Shown: positions 1 to 6,627 of the stretch, in pieces
Layout: each line of letters opens with the position of its first letter
Position numbering within the stretch: position 1 is the stretch's first letter
Source of the DNA: JAAYTY01 sp964569245
GTDB taxonomy: Bacteria > Fermentibacterota > Fermentibacteria > Fermentibacterales > Fermentibacteraceae
DNA: 17,598 bases
Direction of reading: 5' to 3'
Assembly (NCBI GenBank): GCA_964569245.1
Contig: CAZMTK010000024.1
Location: 1 to 17,598 of the forward strand
Notes under the pieces: generated by a model
The model's database searches: none
Seen by the model: only the letters and a program-made list of their open reading frames with translations
Told to the model about the DNA's origin: nothing
Made by a program: the position numbers and the translations under genes

Positions 1-1
1 G

Positions 2-394
2 GGTTCGTTTCGCGAGACGAAACGAGCGTGGTGGAGGCGGCGGGTATCGAACCCGTTACTATACAAAGAGATAGATGATACAGAACCAGAACACTTCCCC
101 GGCAGAACCACCACAGATTGTTGCAGTTCTGGACATTCGCCTCGAGAGCAGATTCCTCGTGATTGCATTAGCAGCACACTTCCTGAACAGGATCATGACG
201 GCTCTGCACACGAAAAGTGTGTCATATGCGTGTCACACTTTCCGGCGATGGATGATCTGAAGTCGCTGATCGATTTCTGGACAACTCTCCCTGCAGAGAC
301 TCGGACGGAGATACTGGCTCTGGTCAGATACGCCTGCAGCAAGGCAGGCAGGCCGGGCATCAAACCTGATCACTCCGATGATGGTCTCCCCTGA
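2..394 (+). CDS. C-terminal tail of a probable phage integrase ORF (partial, 5' end outside window)
   Basis: A plus-strand frame is open from the left edge (first full codon at 2) to TGA at 392-394, 130 codons with no in-frame ATG until 248. It reads through the tmRNA-like att sequence as AWWRRRVSNP, a peptide I know from the 3' ends of integrase genes that overlap tRNA-type att sites. The last 49 residues (from the ATG at 248, motif LIDFWTTLPAETRTEILALV) resemble the short conserved helix that follows such integrases in some phyla. No catalytic Arg/His/Tyr residues of a tyrosine recombinase are visible because that part would lie to the left. The integrase assignment is therefore inference from the tail and the att site. 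The alternative is a stand-alone 48-aa ORF (248-394) without a clear ribosome binding site, with the rest open by chance. Confidence 0.38.
   Translation, partial: GSFRETKRAWWRRRVSNPLLYKEIDDTEPEHFPGRTTTDCCSSGHSPREQIPRDCISSTLPEQDHDGSAHEKCVICVSHFPAMDDLKSLIDFWTTLPAETRTEILALVRYACSKAGRPGIKPDHSDDGLP
5..25. other. 8-bp hairpin beside the att core
   Basis: TCGTTTCG (5-12) and CGAAACGA (18-25) are perfectly complementary around a 5-base loop. It lies immediately 3' of the tmRNA fragment on the minus strand, where an ssrA terminator would sit, but there is no T-tract. It could instead be an integrase arm or core symmetry element. Confidence 0.35.
29..55 (-). other. tmRNA (ssrA) 3'-end fragment, putative phage attachment core
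   Basis: On the minus strand these 27 bases carry a T-loop (GGGTTCGATACCC) followed by the acceptor strand CCGCCTCC and ACCA. This is how many tmRNAs end; the matching 5' strand would be GGGGGCGG-like. No tag-peptide region or tmRNA 5' end follows in the next 400 bases, so it is a fragment and not a functional gene. Phages that integrate into ssrA carry exactly this part of the gene to rebuild it. The copy is either attP of a circular phage genome or one end of an integrated element. A tRNA gene with the same acceptor stem cannot be fully excluded. Confidence 0.6.
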
Positions 395-409
395 CCGTCA
401 GGCTCGTGA

Positions 410-446
410 ACCGCTCCCCGTTTCTGGGCCATACATGATGTTAGCC
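410..446 (+). repeat. 37-bp direct repeat, copy 1
   Basis: The stretch starting accgctccccgtttctgg and ending catgatgttagcc occurs again exactly 50 bp downstream with one difference (g to a at copy position 19). It lies in non-coding DNA between the integrase-tail ORF and the DUF932 gene. Paired terminal repeats of this kind occur at ends of some insertion sequences (for example the IS21 group), but no transposase is present; a protein-binding iteron is an alternative. Confidence 0.75.
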
Positions 447-459
447 GGCCGGGGTCTGG

Positions 460-496
460 ACCGCTCCCCGTTTCTGGACCATACATGATGTTAGCC
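460..496 (+). repeat. 37-bp direct repeat, copy 2
   Basis: Second copy of the repeat at 410-446, 36 of 37 bases identical. Spacing of 50 bp puts the copies about five helical turns apart, compatible with two sites for the same protein on one face of the DNA. Confidence 0.75.
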
Positions 497-589
497 AACG
501 GGGGCCAGGGCAAGCTCGGACCGCGTCTCCTCCGGGTTGAGAAAACTGCTTGGATCAGAAGAAAAACCGTCCCAAAGCCGACTTCCATG

Positions 590-598
590 TGTTATAAA
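590..598 (+). promoter_or_regulatory. Possible extended -10 promoter for the DUF932 gene
   Basis: TGT immediately followed by TATAAA forms an extended -10 element. It lies in a short AT-rich stretch about 46 bp before the start codon, and no good -35 box is visible. It is the best promoter candidate for the 645-4314 gene set. Confidence 0.35.
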
Positions 599-644
599 TA
601 CTATGGTACCAAAAGCTTAGGCATTTTACCTTCGGAGGTGTACT

Positions 645-1439
645 TTGCTTGAGATGACTGTTCCCGTACGCTCGCGCTTCCCCGAGGATCCCTTCTCCCC
701 CGTGCGTCTCTCGCCGGTGTCGGTGAATGGCTCCACCACGCCGCATGTCGGCGTCGAGATCCAGGGCGATAACGGCTCCTGGGAGTGCGTGGCCATCCAC
801 GGACCAGCCTACGAGCTGGTCCCCAACGCCCTCGTCCAGCAGGTAGCCAGGGAGATAACCTCCCGCAGCGCCATGCGCTGGGCCGAGGAGAAGACGATCT
901 GGACAGGCCGCTTCCTCAGCGTCCTCTACAGGTCGGACCATCTGGTGCCGCTGCCTGCCGTGGGCGATGCCATCAGCCTCGGCCTGCGCGTGGAGAACAG
1001 CTACGACGGCTCGGCCAAGCTGCGGCTGGCCCTGATGGCCTTCGTCCTGAGCTGCACCAACGGTCTCATGAGCCCCCGGTACTTCACCACCTACACAATG
1101 AAGCACACCACGTCGAACGAGTTCGACACCGAGGAGGCCACGGAGATCCTCAACGACGGGGCATCCACCCTGGAGGTGCTCGCCCCGCGCATCGGCGAGC
1201 TCTCACGCATGCCCCTCACGACGAAGCGCCTCGCCCAGGTAGCGAAGAGCGTCGATCTCCCGAACCGTGACTGGGGGCACATCCTCACGCAGCTGGAGCC
1301 AGCCCGCACGATGTGGGACCTGATGCAGGCCATCACCCACAGGGTCACGCACACCACCCGTGGCCGCAGCCTGATCTCCACCTCCGAAACGGTGGGCGAC
1401 TACTTCCTCGGTCGCCTGCTGGACCAGCGCACAGCGTAG
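645..1439 (+). CDS. DUF932 phage/plasmid-like protein
   Basis: The 264-aa product has the features of the DUF932 family. These include a central GLRVENSYDGSAKLRLAL stretch followed by SCTNGLMSP at about residues 108-148, and a helical C-terminus. Proteins of this family are common in phages, plasmids and integrative elements beside recombination genes; their biochemical role is not established, though the context suggests DNA metabolism. The TTG at 645 is chosen because CGGAGGTG (633-640) is at proper spacing from it, whereas the first ATG (654) is too far away. It is the first gene of a plus-strand set that continues with a DUF4230-like protein and a RecE-like nuclease. The family call is fairly secure, the function is not. 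Confidence 0.82.
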   Translation: MLEMTVPVRSRFPEDPFSPVRLSPVSVNGSTTPHVGVEIQGDNGSWECVAIHGPAYELVPNALVQQVAREITSRSAMRWAEEKTIWTGRFLSVLYRSDHLVPLPAVGDAISLGLRVENSYDGSAKLRLALMAFVLSCTNGLMSPRYFTTYTMKHTTSNEFDTEEATEILNDGASTLEVLAPRIGELSRMPLTTKRLAQVAKSVDLPNRDWGHILTQLEPARTMWDLMQAITHRVTHTTRGRSLISTSETVGDYFLGRLLDQRTA

Positions 1440-1662
1440 TCGCTATCATCGCCTGACGCCTCAAGACGCGGCTTCCGCCCCCGGGGGCATACTTTCTGAA
1501 GGCGACCCCGATCTCTTCACCAGGGAGCTCTCGGGGGCCCTGCCGTCGATCTCATTGAATAGCTCTATTCCTGCATTCCCGTCAGCTGCGGATTACCGAA
1601 CACACATAAGACAGGCGCACTCCCCAGGGGCCAACGGCGGCCATCCCTGGAATGGAGGTGAA

Positions 1663-3105
1663 ATGCCGGTTACCAGGAAGAAGAACAGGCGATGGCTGCT
1701 ATGGCCCGCCGTCCTGCTCGTGGGGCTCGTCCTCGGCGTTGTCCTCGCGGGACTCCGATGCCGGCCCTCCGGCGCACAGCTTGCATCGCTGGAAAACCCT
1801 CGTACGGCTGCCCAGGTTGAGGAGGTCATCAGACGGAGCCAGCTGAACACCCTTTCCGCGGACTTCGAGGTCGTGCAGAGCGAGAGCCTGCAACAGGCAC
1901 GACCGATCCTTCCCGACGGCCATCTGACCTACCTGCGCAGATCCTACGGGAACGTCGCCATAGGATTCGATCTCTCAAGCGCCCGGGCCTGTGAGAGGCC
2001 TTCGGTTCTCAGCCCAGGCGGGCGTGACCTGTTCATCTGGCTCCCCGAGCCTGTGGTCAGCCCCGTAGTGACGGATTACCGGAGGAGCGAGATAGAGGCC
2101 ACCCACAACTTCTGGACCTCCCGCCCCACCGACAACACCCTCGTTATGGCAAACGGCTCACGAGTAGCCCTTCCCGGAATCGTAGCAAGGCAGGCCGAGC
2201 TCTGCGGTCTGGTTGGCCGTGCGCGTGAGGAGGCTCGTGCCGCCCTGGAGAGGTTCGGCACCTCGCTTGGCTTCGAGCGGGTCGTCGTGGGATTCGGAGG
2301 CAGACCACCGGATCGAGAGGTCATGGGACCCTCAGGAACCATACAAGAGGAGGTTACGCAGATGCGGATATCCGTTCCGCGTGTCGTTCGCCTGGCCGCC
2401 CTGGTCCTGCTCGGGACCACTGCTGCCGTTGTCGTCTTCCCGAGACTGGCATCGAACCGTCAGGAGCTGTCCGATCCCGCCCGGCAGGAGCCCGACGGCA
2501 CAAGCGGGCAGATCACCCTTGCCGAGGCTTCCGTGCTGCTCTCCCGGCTGCGCGCCATGTCCAGCTTCAACTGCGCTACCTACCAGGGCATGGTTTTCCT
2601 TAGGGATTCCCTTCCGCAGAAGGTGCTGGGCATCACCGTCGGCCATACGCGCCTCTGGGGGAGCTTCCCCGGATACGTCCACTGGGCCATCGACCTGGAT
2701 CAGCTGGGCCCCGACGACGTAGTCCTCACAACGACCAGCGGAGCGGCGCACATCGAGGTTACTCTGCCGCAGCCCGAGATCACCGGCGTTGAGATAGACG
2801 AGCGCCGCGTCATCTCCGGCAGGAACTCCAGTGTCGGCCTTCTTGAGGACTCTGAGGAGATAGCGCGGTGCGAGGAGGCGCTCTACGCAACCGCACAGGA
2901 CGAGCTGCGGATGCAGGCCCGTGAGGCAGGCTTCCAGATACAGGCAGGCTCGCTCGCCCGTGACGGCGTGGCGGATCTCGTGAGCGAGATGCTCGGCGAT
3001 CCCACCGCCGAGATAGCGGTGAGGTTCCGGCAGGCAGCACCTGAGCCGCAGGATCTTCCCGACCTCTCCCCGGGCGACCTTACCACCTCGGTGCAGTGGA
3101 GGTGA
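1663..3105 (+). CDS. Membrane-anchored protein with two fused DUF4230-like domains
   Basis: The product is 480 aa. A basic N-terminus (PVTRKKNRR) precedes a membrane segment at about residues 11-30, then a first DUF4230-like domain to about residue 225. The pattern repeats: a second membrane segment (PRVVRLAALVLLGTTAAVVV, about 238-257), then a second domain of the same layout. Matching segments include GNVAIGFDL with GYVHWAIDL, LFIWLPEPVV with IEVTLPQPEI, and a charged helix near the end of each half. DUF4230 proteins are usually single-domain and of unknown role. The ATG at 1663 follows AATGGAGGTGAA, while the longer in-frame TTG at 1555 has no ribosome binding site. An internal ATG at 2362 with AGGAGG eight bases before it could also produce the second half alone. 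Confidence 0.7.
   Translation: MPVTRKKNRRWLLWPAVLLVGLVLGVVLAGLRCRPSGAQLASLENPRTAAQVEEVIRRSQLNTLSADFEVVQSESLQQARPILPDGHLTYLRRSYGNVAIGFDLSSARACERPSVLSPGGRDLFIWLPEPVVSPVVTDYRRSEIEATHNFWTSRPTDNTLVMANGSRVALPGIVARQAELCGLVGRAREEARAALERFGTSLGFERVVVGFGGRPPDREVMGPSGTIQEEVTQMRISVPRVVRLAALVLLGTTAAVVVFPRLASNRQELSDPARQEPDGTSGQITLAEASVLLSRLRAMSSFNCATYQGMVFLRDSLPQKVLGITVGHTRLWGSFPGYVHWAIDLDQLGPDDVVLTTTSGAAHIEVTLPQPEITGVEIDERRVISGRNSSVGLLEDSEEIARCEEALYATAQDELRMQAREAGFQIQAGSLARDGVADLVSEMLGDPTAEIAVRFRQAAPEPQDLPDLSPGDLTTSVQWR
2348..2364 (+). promoter_or_regulatory. Internal ribosome binding site and in-frame ATG
   Basis: AGGAGG (2348-2353) lies eight bases before ATG (2362-2364), in frame with the 480-aa DUF4230-like gene. 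The site is exactly at the junction of the two repeated halves, just before the second membrane segment. It looks like the former start of a separate gene whose upstream stop codon has been lost. Confidence 0.5.
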
Positions 3106-3107
3106 GC

Positions 3108-3959
3108 ATGGCCACGAGAACCATGACCAGCCGACTCAGGAGCCCGCTGCCCACGATGAGCTTTACCGAGTATGCGGCTGCGGGCGGGTGCAACTTCTCC
3201 ACACTCAAGTACATGGCGCAGAGCCCCCTGCACTACTGGCACGCGCTCAACAACCCGCCCGTGGAGACCCCGGCCATGCTCCTCGGCAAGGCGACACACA
3301 CCGCGGTCTTCGAGCCGCTGAAGTTCCAGCTGGAGTATGCCCTCTGGGCGGGTGACCGCAGAGGCGTTGACTACCGGGAGTTCGCCGACGGCTGTGCCGC
3401 TCAGGGCAGGACCATCCTCAAGGAGAACGAATACGGTACGGCACTGGCCATCCGGGATGCCGTACGCGGCCTGCCAGTGATAGCGGGCCTGCTGGGCAAG
3501 GGCCACCCCGAGATCTCCATCCTGTGGCACAACGCGGAGACCGGAGTAGCCTGCAAGGCACGCCTGGACTGGCTTACTCCCGACGGGATCATTCTCGATC
3601 TCAAGACCACGTCCTGCATAGAGCCGAGGCGGTTCGCCGCCCATGCATGGGAATACGGGTACTTCCACCAGCAGGCCTACTACCAGGACGCCCTGCGATC
3701 CACGGGAGGGACTCCGAGGCAATCCGGGATCATCGCTGTCGAAGCAGCCCCGCCACACGCCTGCCGGCTGTACTGGCTGGATGACGAATCCCTCAGGCGG
3801 GCGCGGATGGAATGCATCAGCTGGCTGGAAAGGGTAAGGGAATGCGCGGAAGCTGGCGTATGGCCCGGGCCCGAGCCCGAGTCAACGCTGACCGCTCCTC
3901 CCTGGGCCATTCCCGCCGACGGCCCTGCGGTCGATTTCGCAGGGGTGACGGAGGACTAG
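3108..3959 (+). CDS. RecE/YqaJ-like PD-(D/E)XK exonuclease (DUF3799 type)
   Basis: The 283-aa protein carries the motifs of the lambda-exonuclease/RecB nuclease fold in order. These are GKATH at residues 60-64, E135 in HPEISI, D154 in ARLDW, and D164-x-K166 in ILDLKTT. A final QxxxY occurs in the HQQAYY stretch (Q188, Y192). Family members degrade one strand of linear double-stranded DNA and feed a single-strand annealing protein in phage recombination. The ATG at 3108 directly follows GGAGGTGA, which also contains the stop codon of the preceding gene, so translation is probably coupled. The in-frame GTG at 3096 is less likely. No RecT, Erf or Red-beta homologue is seen next to it; the 117-aa protein that follows is the nearest candidate partner. 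Confidence 0.8.
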   Translation: MATRTMTSRLRSPLPTMSFTEYAAAGGCNFSTLKYMAQSPLHYWHALNNPPVETPAMLLGKATHTAVFEPLKFQLEYALWAGDRRGVDYREFADGCAAQGRTILKENEYGTALAIRDAVRGLPVIAGLLGKGHPEISILWHNAETGVACKARLDWLTPDGIILDLKTTSCIEPRRFAAHAWEYGYFHQQAYYQDALRSTGGTPRQSGIIAVEAAPPHACRLYWLDDESLRRARMECISWLERVRECAEAGVWPGPEPESTLTAPPWAIPADGPAVDFAGVTED

Positions 3960-3960
3960 G

Positions 3961-4314
3961 ATGCCTAAGAAGACAGAGAACGTTTCTCTGCACGTGGACC
4001 TGATGTTCCCGAGCCGCTACCTGCGGGCGGCCGACTTCGAGGGGAAGCCGGTTACGCTCACGATAGCCGAGGTCTTCAGAGACATGGTGCAGATGGCCAC
4101 GGGTCAGAAGAGCGAGAAGTACATCGTGCGATTCCAGGAAACGGAGAAGGAGCTGATCCTCAACAAGACCAACGCCAGAGCCATCGCAAAGGTGCTCCGC
4201 GAGCCCCGCGCGGTAAACTGGGCAGGCGAGCGGATCACGCTGAAACCGAGCACCTGCGAGGCTTTCGGGGAGATAGTGGACTGCATCCGGGTGGAGACCC
4301 GGGAGGCCAGCTAG
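3961..4314 (+). CDS. Conserved small phage protein next to the RecE-like nuclease
   Basis: The 117-aa product belongs to a type I recognise from phage and prophage recombination/replication clusters. It has a FPSRYLRAADFEGKPVTLTI segment near the N-terminus, LNKTNARAIAKVL in the middle, and a closing I-T-L-x-P strand with R at the end. I do not know a named function. The beta-strand-rich layout would fit an OB-fold, so a single-stranded DNA-binding role is a reasonable but unproven guess. It starts one base after the nuclease stop codon, with GGAGG upstream, so the two genes are surely co-expressed. It converges on the minus-strand gene at 4331-4969. Confidence 0.7.
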   Translation: MPKKTENVSLHVDLMFPSRYLRAADFEGKPVTLTIAEVFRDMVQMATGQKSEKYIVRFQETEKELILNKTNARAIAKVLREPRAVNWAGERITLKPSTCEAFGEIVDCIRVETREAS

Positions 4315-4330
4315 TCATCGAACGAGAAGA

Positions 4331-4969
4331 TCACTTGTCGGAGTGTGGGGGAAACCATCCCGGGGTGTCCTCTGAACAGGTGCCCTTCGTGTTCGGAGGG
4401 GGTTGGTGAGTTTCCCAGCTTGTGTGAGTGTGCGCACTTGAAGGAATAGGGGGTGGCTCGTGCAAGTCTGAAAGGATTGCGTCAAGTAACCTCGTCAATT
4501 CTTCTTGGGGGCGGTTGTGCAGAGTTTCTTGGGCGGCTTCTGCCGCAGCGAGGAAATGCTCCACAAAGGTCGCCGTGTGGAGAACAACGAACTCACGACT
4601 GTCACGGACATATCTAGTGAGATGTAGTTCTCGGAAACTCTCATCAGACTCAACCAGGAAGTAGCCAGCAATAGTCCCACAGTGAACTAAAGGCTTGCGA
4701 AGCATCTCATAGAGATCCTCCGCAATATCCTGGTAACGGCCATCTATCTGGGACATCGGACCCTGCAGAAACTTGCTAATACGCTTCTTTGTAGCAGTCC
4801 GCTCAGAGAGCTTGTAGAGAAGTGCGCCTAAGAAGTCCATGCCAGAGAAGCATGTCATAATCGCCGGGAAACTACTCCTGGGATGCCTATCCTTTGGGAG
4901 TGCTATCTCCTCTAGGTCTCCTCTAATGAATGTCTGGATTCTCGAGATTGCAGCCCATGGATCCCTCAT
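4331..4969 (-). CDS. Unknown HEPN-like protein, probable moron
   Basis: A 212-aa protein read against all its neighbours. It is mostly alpha-helical, with a proline-rich, probably disordered tail (about residues 172-212). The sequence LRKPLVHCG contains R91-x4-H96, which matches the catalytic R-x4-6-H motif of HEPN-domain RNases, preceded by a long helix as in that superfamily. The superfamily link is inference from this motif and the helical pattern. The ATG at 4967-4969 is chosen because AGGAG lies about ten bases upstream and a sigma70-like promoter ends about 25 bases earlier. A longer frame up to 5266 would run through the promoter. GC content is clearly lower than in the flanking phage genes, which with the reversed orientation suggests separate acquisition. 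Confidence 0.6.
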   Translation of the reverse strand: MRDPWAAISRIQTFIRGDLEEIALPKDRHPRSSFPAIMTCFSGMDFLGALLYKLSERTATKKRISKFLQGPMSQIDGRYQDIAEDLYEMLRKPLVHCGTIAGYFLVESDESFRELHLTRYVRDSREFVVLHTATFVEHFLAAAEAAQETLHNRPQEELTRLLDAILSDLHEPPPIPSSAHTHTSWETHQPPPNTKGTCSEDTPGWFPPHSDK

Positions 4970-5001
4970 GTGTGGTCGCTCCTGTCTAGCTGAACATGGT
5001 A

Positions 5002-5030
5002 TACATATCTGCTGATAGTGTACCAGACAA
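5002..5030 (-). promoter_or_regulatory. Sigma70-like promoter for the HEPN-like gene
   Basis: On the minus strand TTGTCT (5025-5030) and TATGTA (5002-5007) are separated by 17 bp. The start codon is about 33 bases after the -10 box with a ribosome binding site between. Confidence 0.55.
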
Positions 5031-5072
5031 CACATTAGGGCTAACTTGCCCTGGGATTGTTCACGCATAGAG

Positions 5073-5100
5073 TTGCAGGAAGCACCTAGTTCCATATACA
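5073..5100 (+). promoter_or_regulatory. Possible promoter for the radC-like gene
   Basis: TTGCAG (5073-5078) and TATACA (5095-5100) are separated by 16 bp, divergent from the promoter at 5002-5030. The -35 match is weak. Confidence 0.3.
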
Positions 5101-5118
5101 ACCGTTCCCTTCTGTATG

Positions 5119-5157
5119 CCGGGAGTGTCTCGGGGCCCTTTCCCGGGGCGCTCCCGG
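5119..5157 (+). promoter_or_regulatory. Leader hairpin before the radC-like gene
   Basis: CCGGGAG (5119-5125) pairs with CTCCCGG (5151-5157), with a further short CGGG/CCCG stem inside. It lies in the presumed leader 35 bp before the start codon. It has no T-tract, so it may be a leader structure or an operator rather than a terminator. Confidence 0.35.
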
Positions 5158-5191
5158 TCCGCCCGAAACGATTATTCGAGAGGGGGAAGCG

Positions 5192-5680
5192 ATGCCTGCC
5201 CCGTTCTCCGGTACGCGCCTGGTGCTGGCCGAGAAGGCCGTCTACTACCGCAAGGTGAAGAACCACACCATTGCCCTGCCAACGGAACCCATCGACAGCG
5301 CAGAGAAGGCTAAGATCCTCCTTGCGCGGCTCTTCGAGGAGAGGCCCGTCGAAGGGATGTTCGCCATCGCCATCAACTCCAGCGGTGACTTCCTGGGCCT
5401 CATCAAGCTCGCCGAGGGCACCGTGGACCGCGCCGCAGTCTATCCCCGGGAGCTGCTTTCCTTCCTACTGATCGAAACGAATGCCACGGGTGTCATGCTC
5501 GCCCATTCCCATCCCGGCGGGAAGGCCGAGCCCAGCATGGAGGATGTCACCCTCACGCAGAGGCTGAGAGACCTCATGCACCCGCTCGGGGTACACCTGC
5601 TGGATCATTTCATCTACGCCTGCAGCAGACCCGGGATGGAGGGTGTATGGCTCTCCATGCGGGAACGGGGCCTCCTGTGA
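5192..5680 (+). CDS. radC: RadC-like JAMM/MPN+ domain protein
   Basis: The 162-aa protein is a short RadC, containing the JAMM domain but lacking the N-terminal helix-hairpin-helix of chromosomal RadC. The metal motif is complete: E87 in YPRELL, then H105-S-H107-P-G-G, S115 and D118 in the AHSHPGGKAEPSMED segment. JAMM proteins are zinc metalloproteases in other lineages; bacterial RadC is common on plasmids, phages and islands but its substrate is not known. The ATG at 5192 has GGGGGAAG upstream. The gene overlaps the following recombinase frame, so the pair is probably co-translated. Confidence 0.85.
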   Translation: MPAPFSGTRLVLAEKAVYYRKVKNHTIALPTEPIDSAEKAKILLARLFEERPVEGMFAIAINSSGDFLGLIKLAEGTVDRAAVYPRELLSFLLIETNATGVMLAHSHPGGKAEPSMEDVTLTQRLRDLMHPLGVHLLDHFIYACSRPGMEGVWLSMRERGLL

Positions 5681-6369
5681 AGGGCAAGGCCTCGATGCAG
5701 GCCGTGGGCTACATCCGCGTCAGCACCGAGGAGCAGGCTCGGGAGGGTGTCAGCCTGGAGGCGCAGAGGGCGAAGATCACGGCATGGGCCGAGGCCAGCG
5801 GGACAGAGCTGGTGGGCTTCTACGAGGACGCAGGAGCCTCCGGTTCCCGTTCTGAAAACCGGGAAGGCCTTCAGCAGGCGCTGGGGCTGGCCTGCGACAA
5901 GAAGGCCATACTGGTGGTCTACAGCCTCTCCCGGCTCTCGCGCAGTACGAAGGACACGCTGGCTCTGGCCGAGCGGCTGGAGAAGGCTGGCGCCGACCTG
6001 GTGAGCCTCTCGGAGAGGATCGACACCACCAGTGCTTCCGGGAAGATGGTATTCAGGATGCTGGCGGTCCTTAACGAGTTCGAAAGGGACCAGATCTCGG
6101 AGAGGACCTCCACAGCATTGCAGCATAAGAAGGCCAGGCACGAGGCTTATTGCCGTACGCCGTATGGCTTCGACCGCATAGGTAAGATGCTGGTGATGAA
6201 CCACGAGGAGCAGGTTGTGCTGGAGGAGATCCTGACACGGCGAGCGCAGGGCTGGAGCTACCAGTCCATCGCTGATGCCCTCAACAGCGACAGCATCCCC
6301 ACCAAGCGGGGCTGCAGATGGCATGCCGCAACAGTCAGGTCGGTGGTACAGACCTCGGGAGCTGATTAG
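5647..6369 (+). CDS. Small serine recombinase (resolvase family)
   Basis: The product has a resolvase N-terminal domain starting at AVGYIRVSTEEQ with the nucleophile Ser26 (numbered from 5647). Arginine-rich catalytic segment SLSRLSRSTKD and the EFERDQISERT helix follow. Next is a short recombinase domain (TPYGFDRIG) ending in a helix-turn-helix-like WSYQSIADAL. At 240 aa it is far shorter than phage large serine integrases and lacks their zinc ribbon and coiled coil, so resolution or inversion fits better than phage integration. The ATG at 5647 follows GGAGGG (5638-5643) and overlaps the radC-like gene by 34 bp. GTG at 5677, which overlaps its stop as GTGA, and ATG at 5695, where homology begins, are alternatives. 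Confidence 0.82.
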   Translation: MALHAGTGPPVKGKASMQAVGYIRVSTEEQAREGVSLEAQRAKITAWAEASGTELVGFYEDAGASGSRSENREGLQQALGLACDKKAILVVYSLSRLSRSTKDTLALAERLEKAGADLVSLSERIDTTSASGKMVFRMLAVLNEFERDQISERTSTALQHKKARHEAYCRTPYGFDRIGKMLVMNHEEQVVLEEILTRRAQGWSYQSIADALNSDSIPTKRGCRWHAATVRSVVQTSGAD

Positions 6370-6371
6370 CA

Positions 6372-6393
6372 GAGGGGGGCGGAAGCCCCCCTC
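6372..6393 (+). terminator. Strong hairpin terminator after the recombinase
   Basis: GAGGGGGGC and GCCCCCCTC form a 9-bp stem on a GGAA tetraloop just after the recombinase stop codon. A weak pyrimidine run (gccctcttt) follows. It separates the phage gene set from the inserted module. Confidence 0.75.
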
Positions 6394-6566
6394 GCCCTCT
6401 TTAACAGCATGGAATCGGGAGGTAAGGGCTCGTCCATTTTACTCTCGCGCAGGATAGAGACAGCCTAAGTCGGATGTAGATATTGACTGCACTACCGTGC
6501 TGCGGGATGATAGAAAGTAAGCTGCGAGGATTTTGGAGGGGTTATACAGACTCTGCAGAATCACTG
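6394..6566 (+). other. Non-coding gap before the inserted module
   Basis: No convincing gene. It holds a promoter-like pair at 6483-6511 and a short frame from ATG 6507 that runs into the module boundary at 6566 (see findings). If 6567-15831 is removed in thought, that frame continues into 15832 onward. Confidence 0.4.
6483..6511 (+). promoter_or_regulatory. Sigma70-like promoter upstream of the inserted module
   Basis: TTGACT (6483-6488) and GATGAT (6506-6511) are separated by 17 bp. It lies outside the putative cassette but points into it, and it is the nearest visible promoter for the SNF2-methyltransferase-Res operon, about 117 bp before the first start codon. Confidence 0.45.
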
Positions 6567-6576
6567 TTAGGTGCGC
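6566..6576 (+). other. Left cassette junction (G|TTAGGTGCGC)
   Basis: It matches the attC R' consensus GTTRRRY (GTTAGGT) and is an 11/11 inverse of the R''-side sequence at 15774-15784. The GTG inside it (6571) is in frame with the SNF2 gene but is part of the recombination site, not the likely start. Confidence 0.65.
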
Positions 6577-6627
6577 CTAGCGGGAACACAGCCGGCCGTC
6601 GAATCAACGGAGAATCGCATCTCAGTC

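Noticed and set aside
75..260. 61-aa plus-strand frame in the left region
   Set aside because: It has no ribosome binding site and overlaps, in another frame, the longer frame that carries a recognisable helix motif at its end.
1477..1488. GCCCCCGGGGGC palindrome as a terminator
   Set aside because: It has no loop and no T-tract, so it would not form a normal intrinsic terminator hairpin.
4970..5266. N-terminal extension of the HEPN-like gene to 5266
   Set aside because: It would run through a good minus-strand promoter and ribosome binding site and overlap the radC-like start on the other strand.
5647..6369. Serine recombinase as the phage integrase
   Set aside because: At 240 aa it lacks the large C-terminal domains of serine integrases, is not next to the att-like site, and a tmRNA 3'-end target is typical of tyrosine integrases.
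6571..6627. GTG at 6571 as start of the SNF2 gene
   Set aside because: The GTG is part of the recombination junction, has no ribosome binding site, and the extra residues show no family similarity; ATG 6628 fits better.
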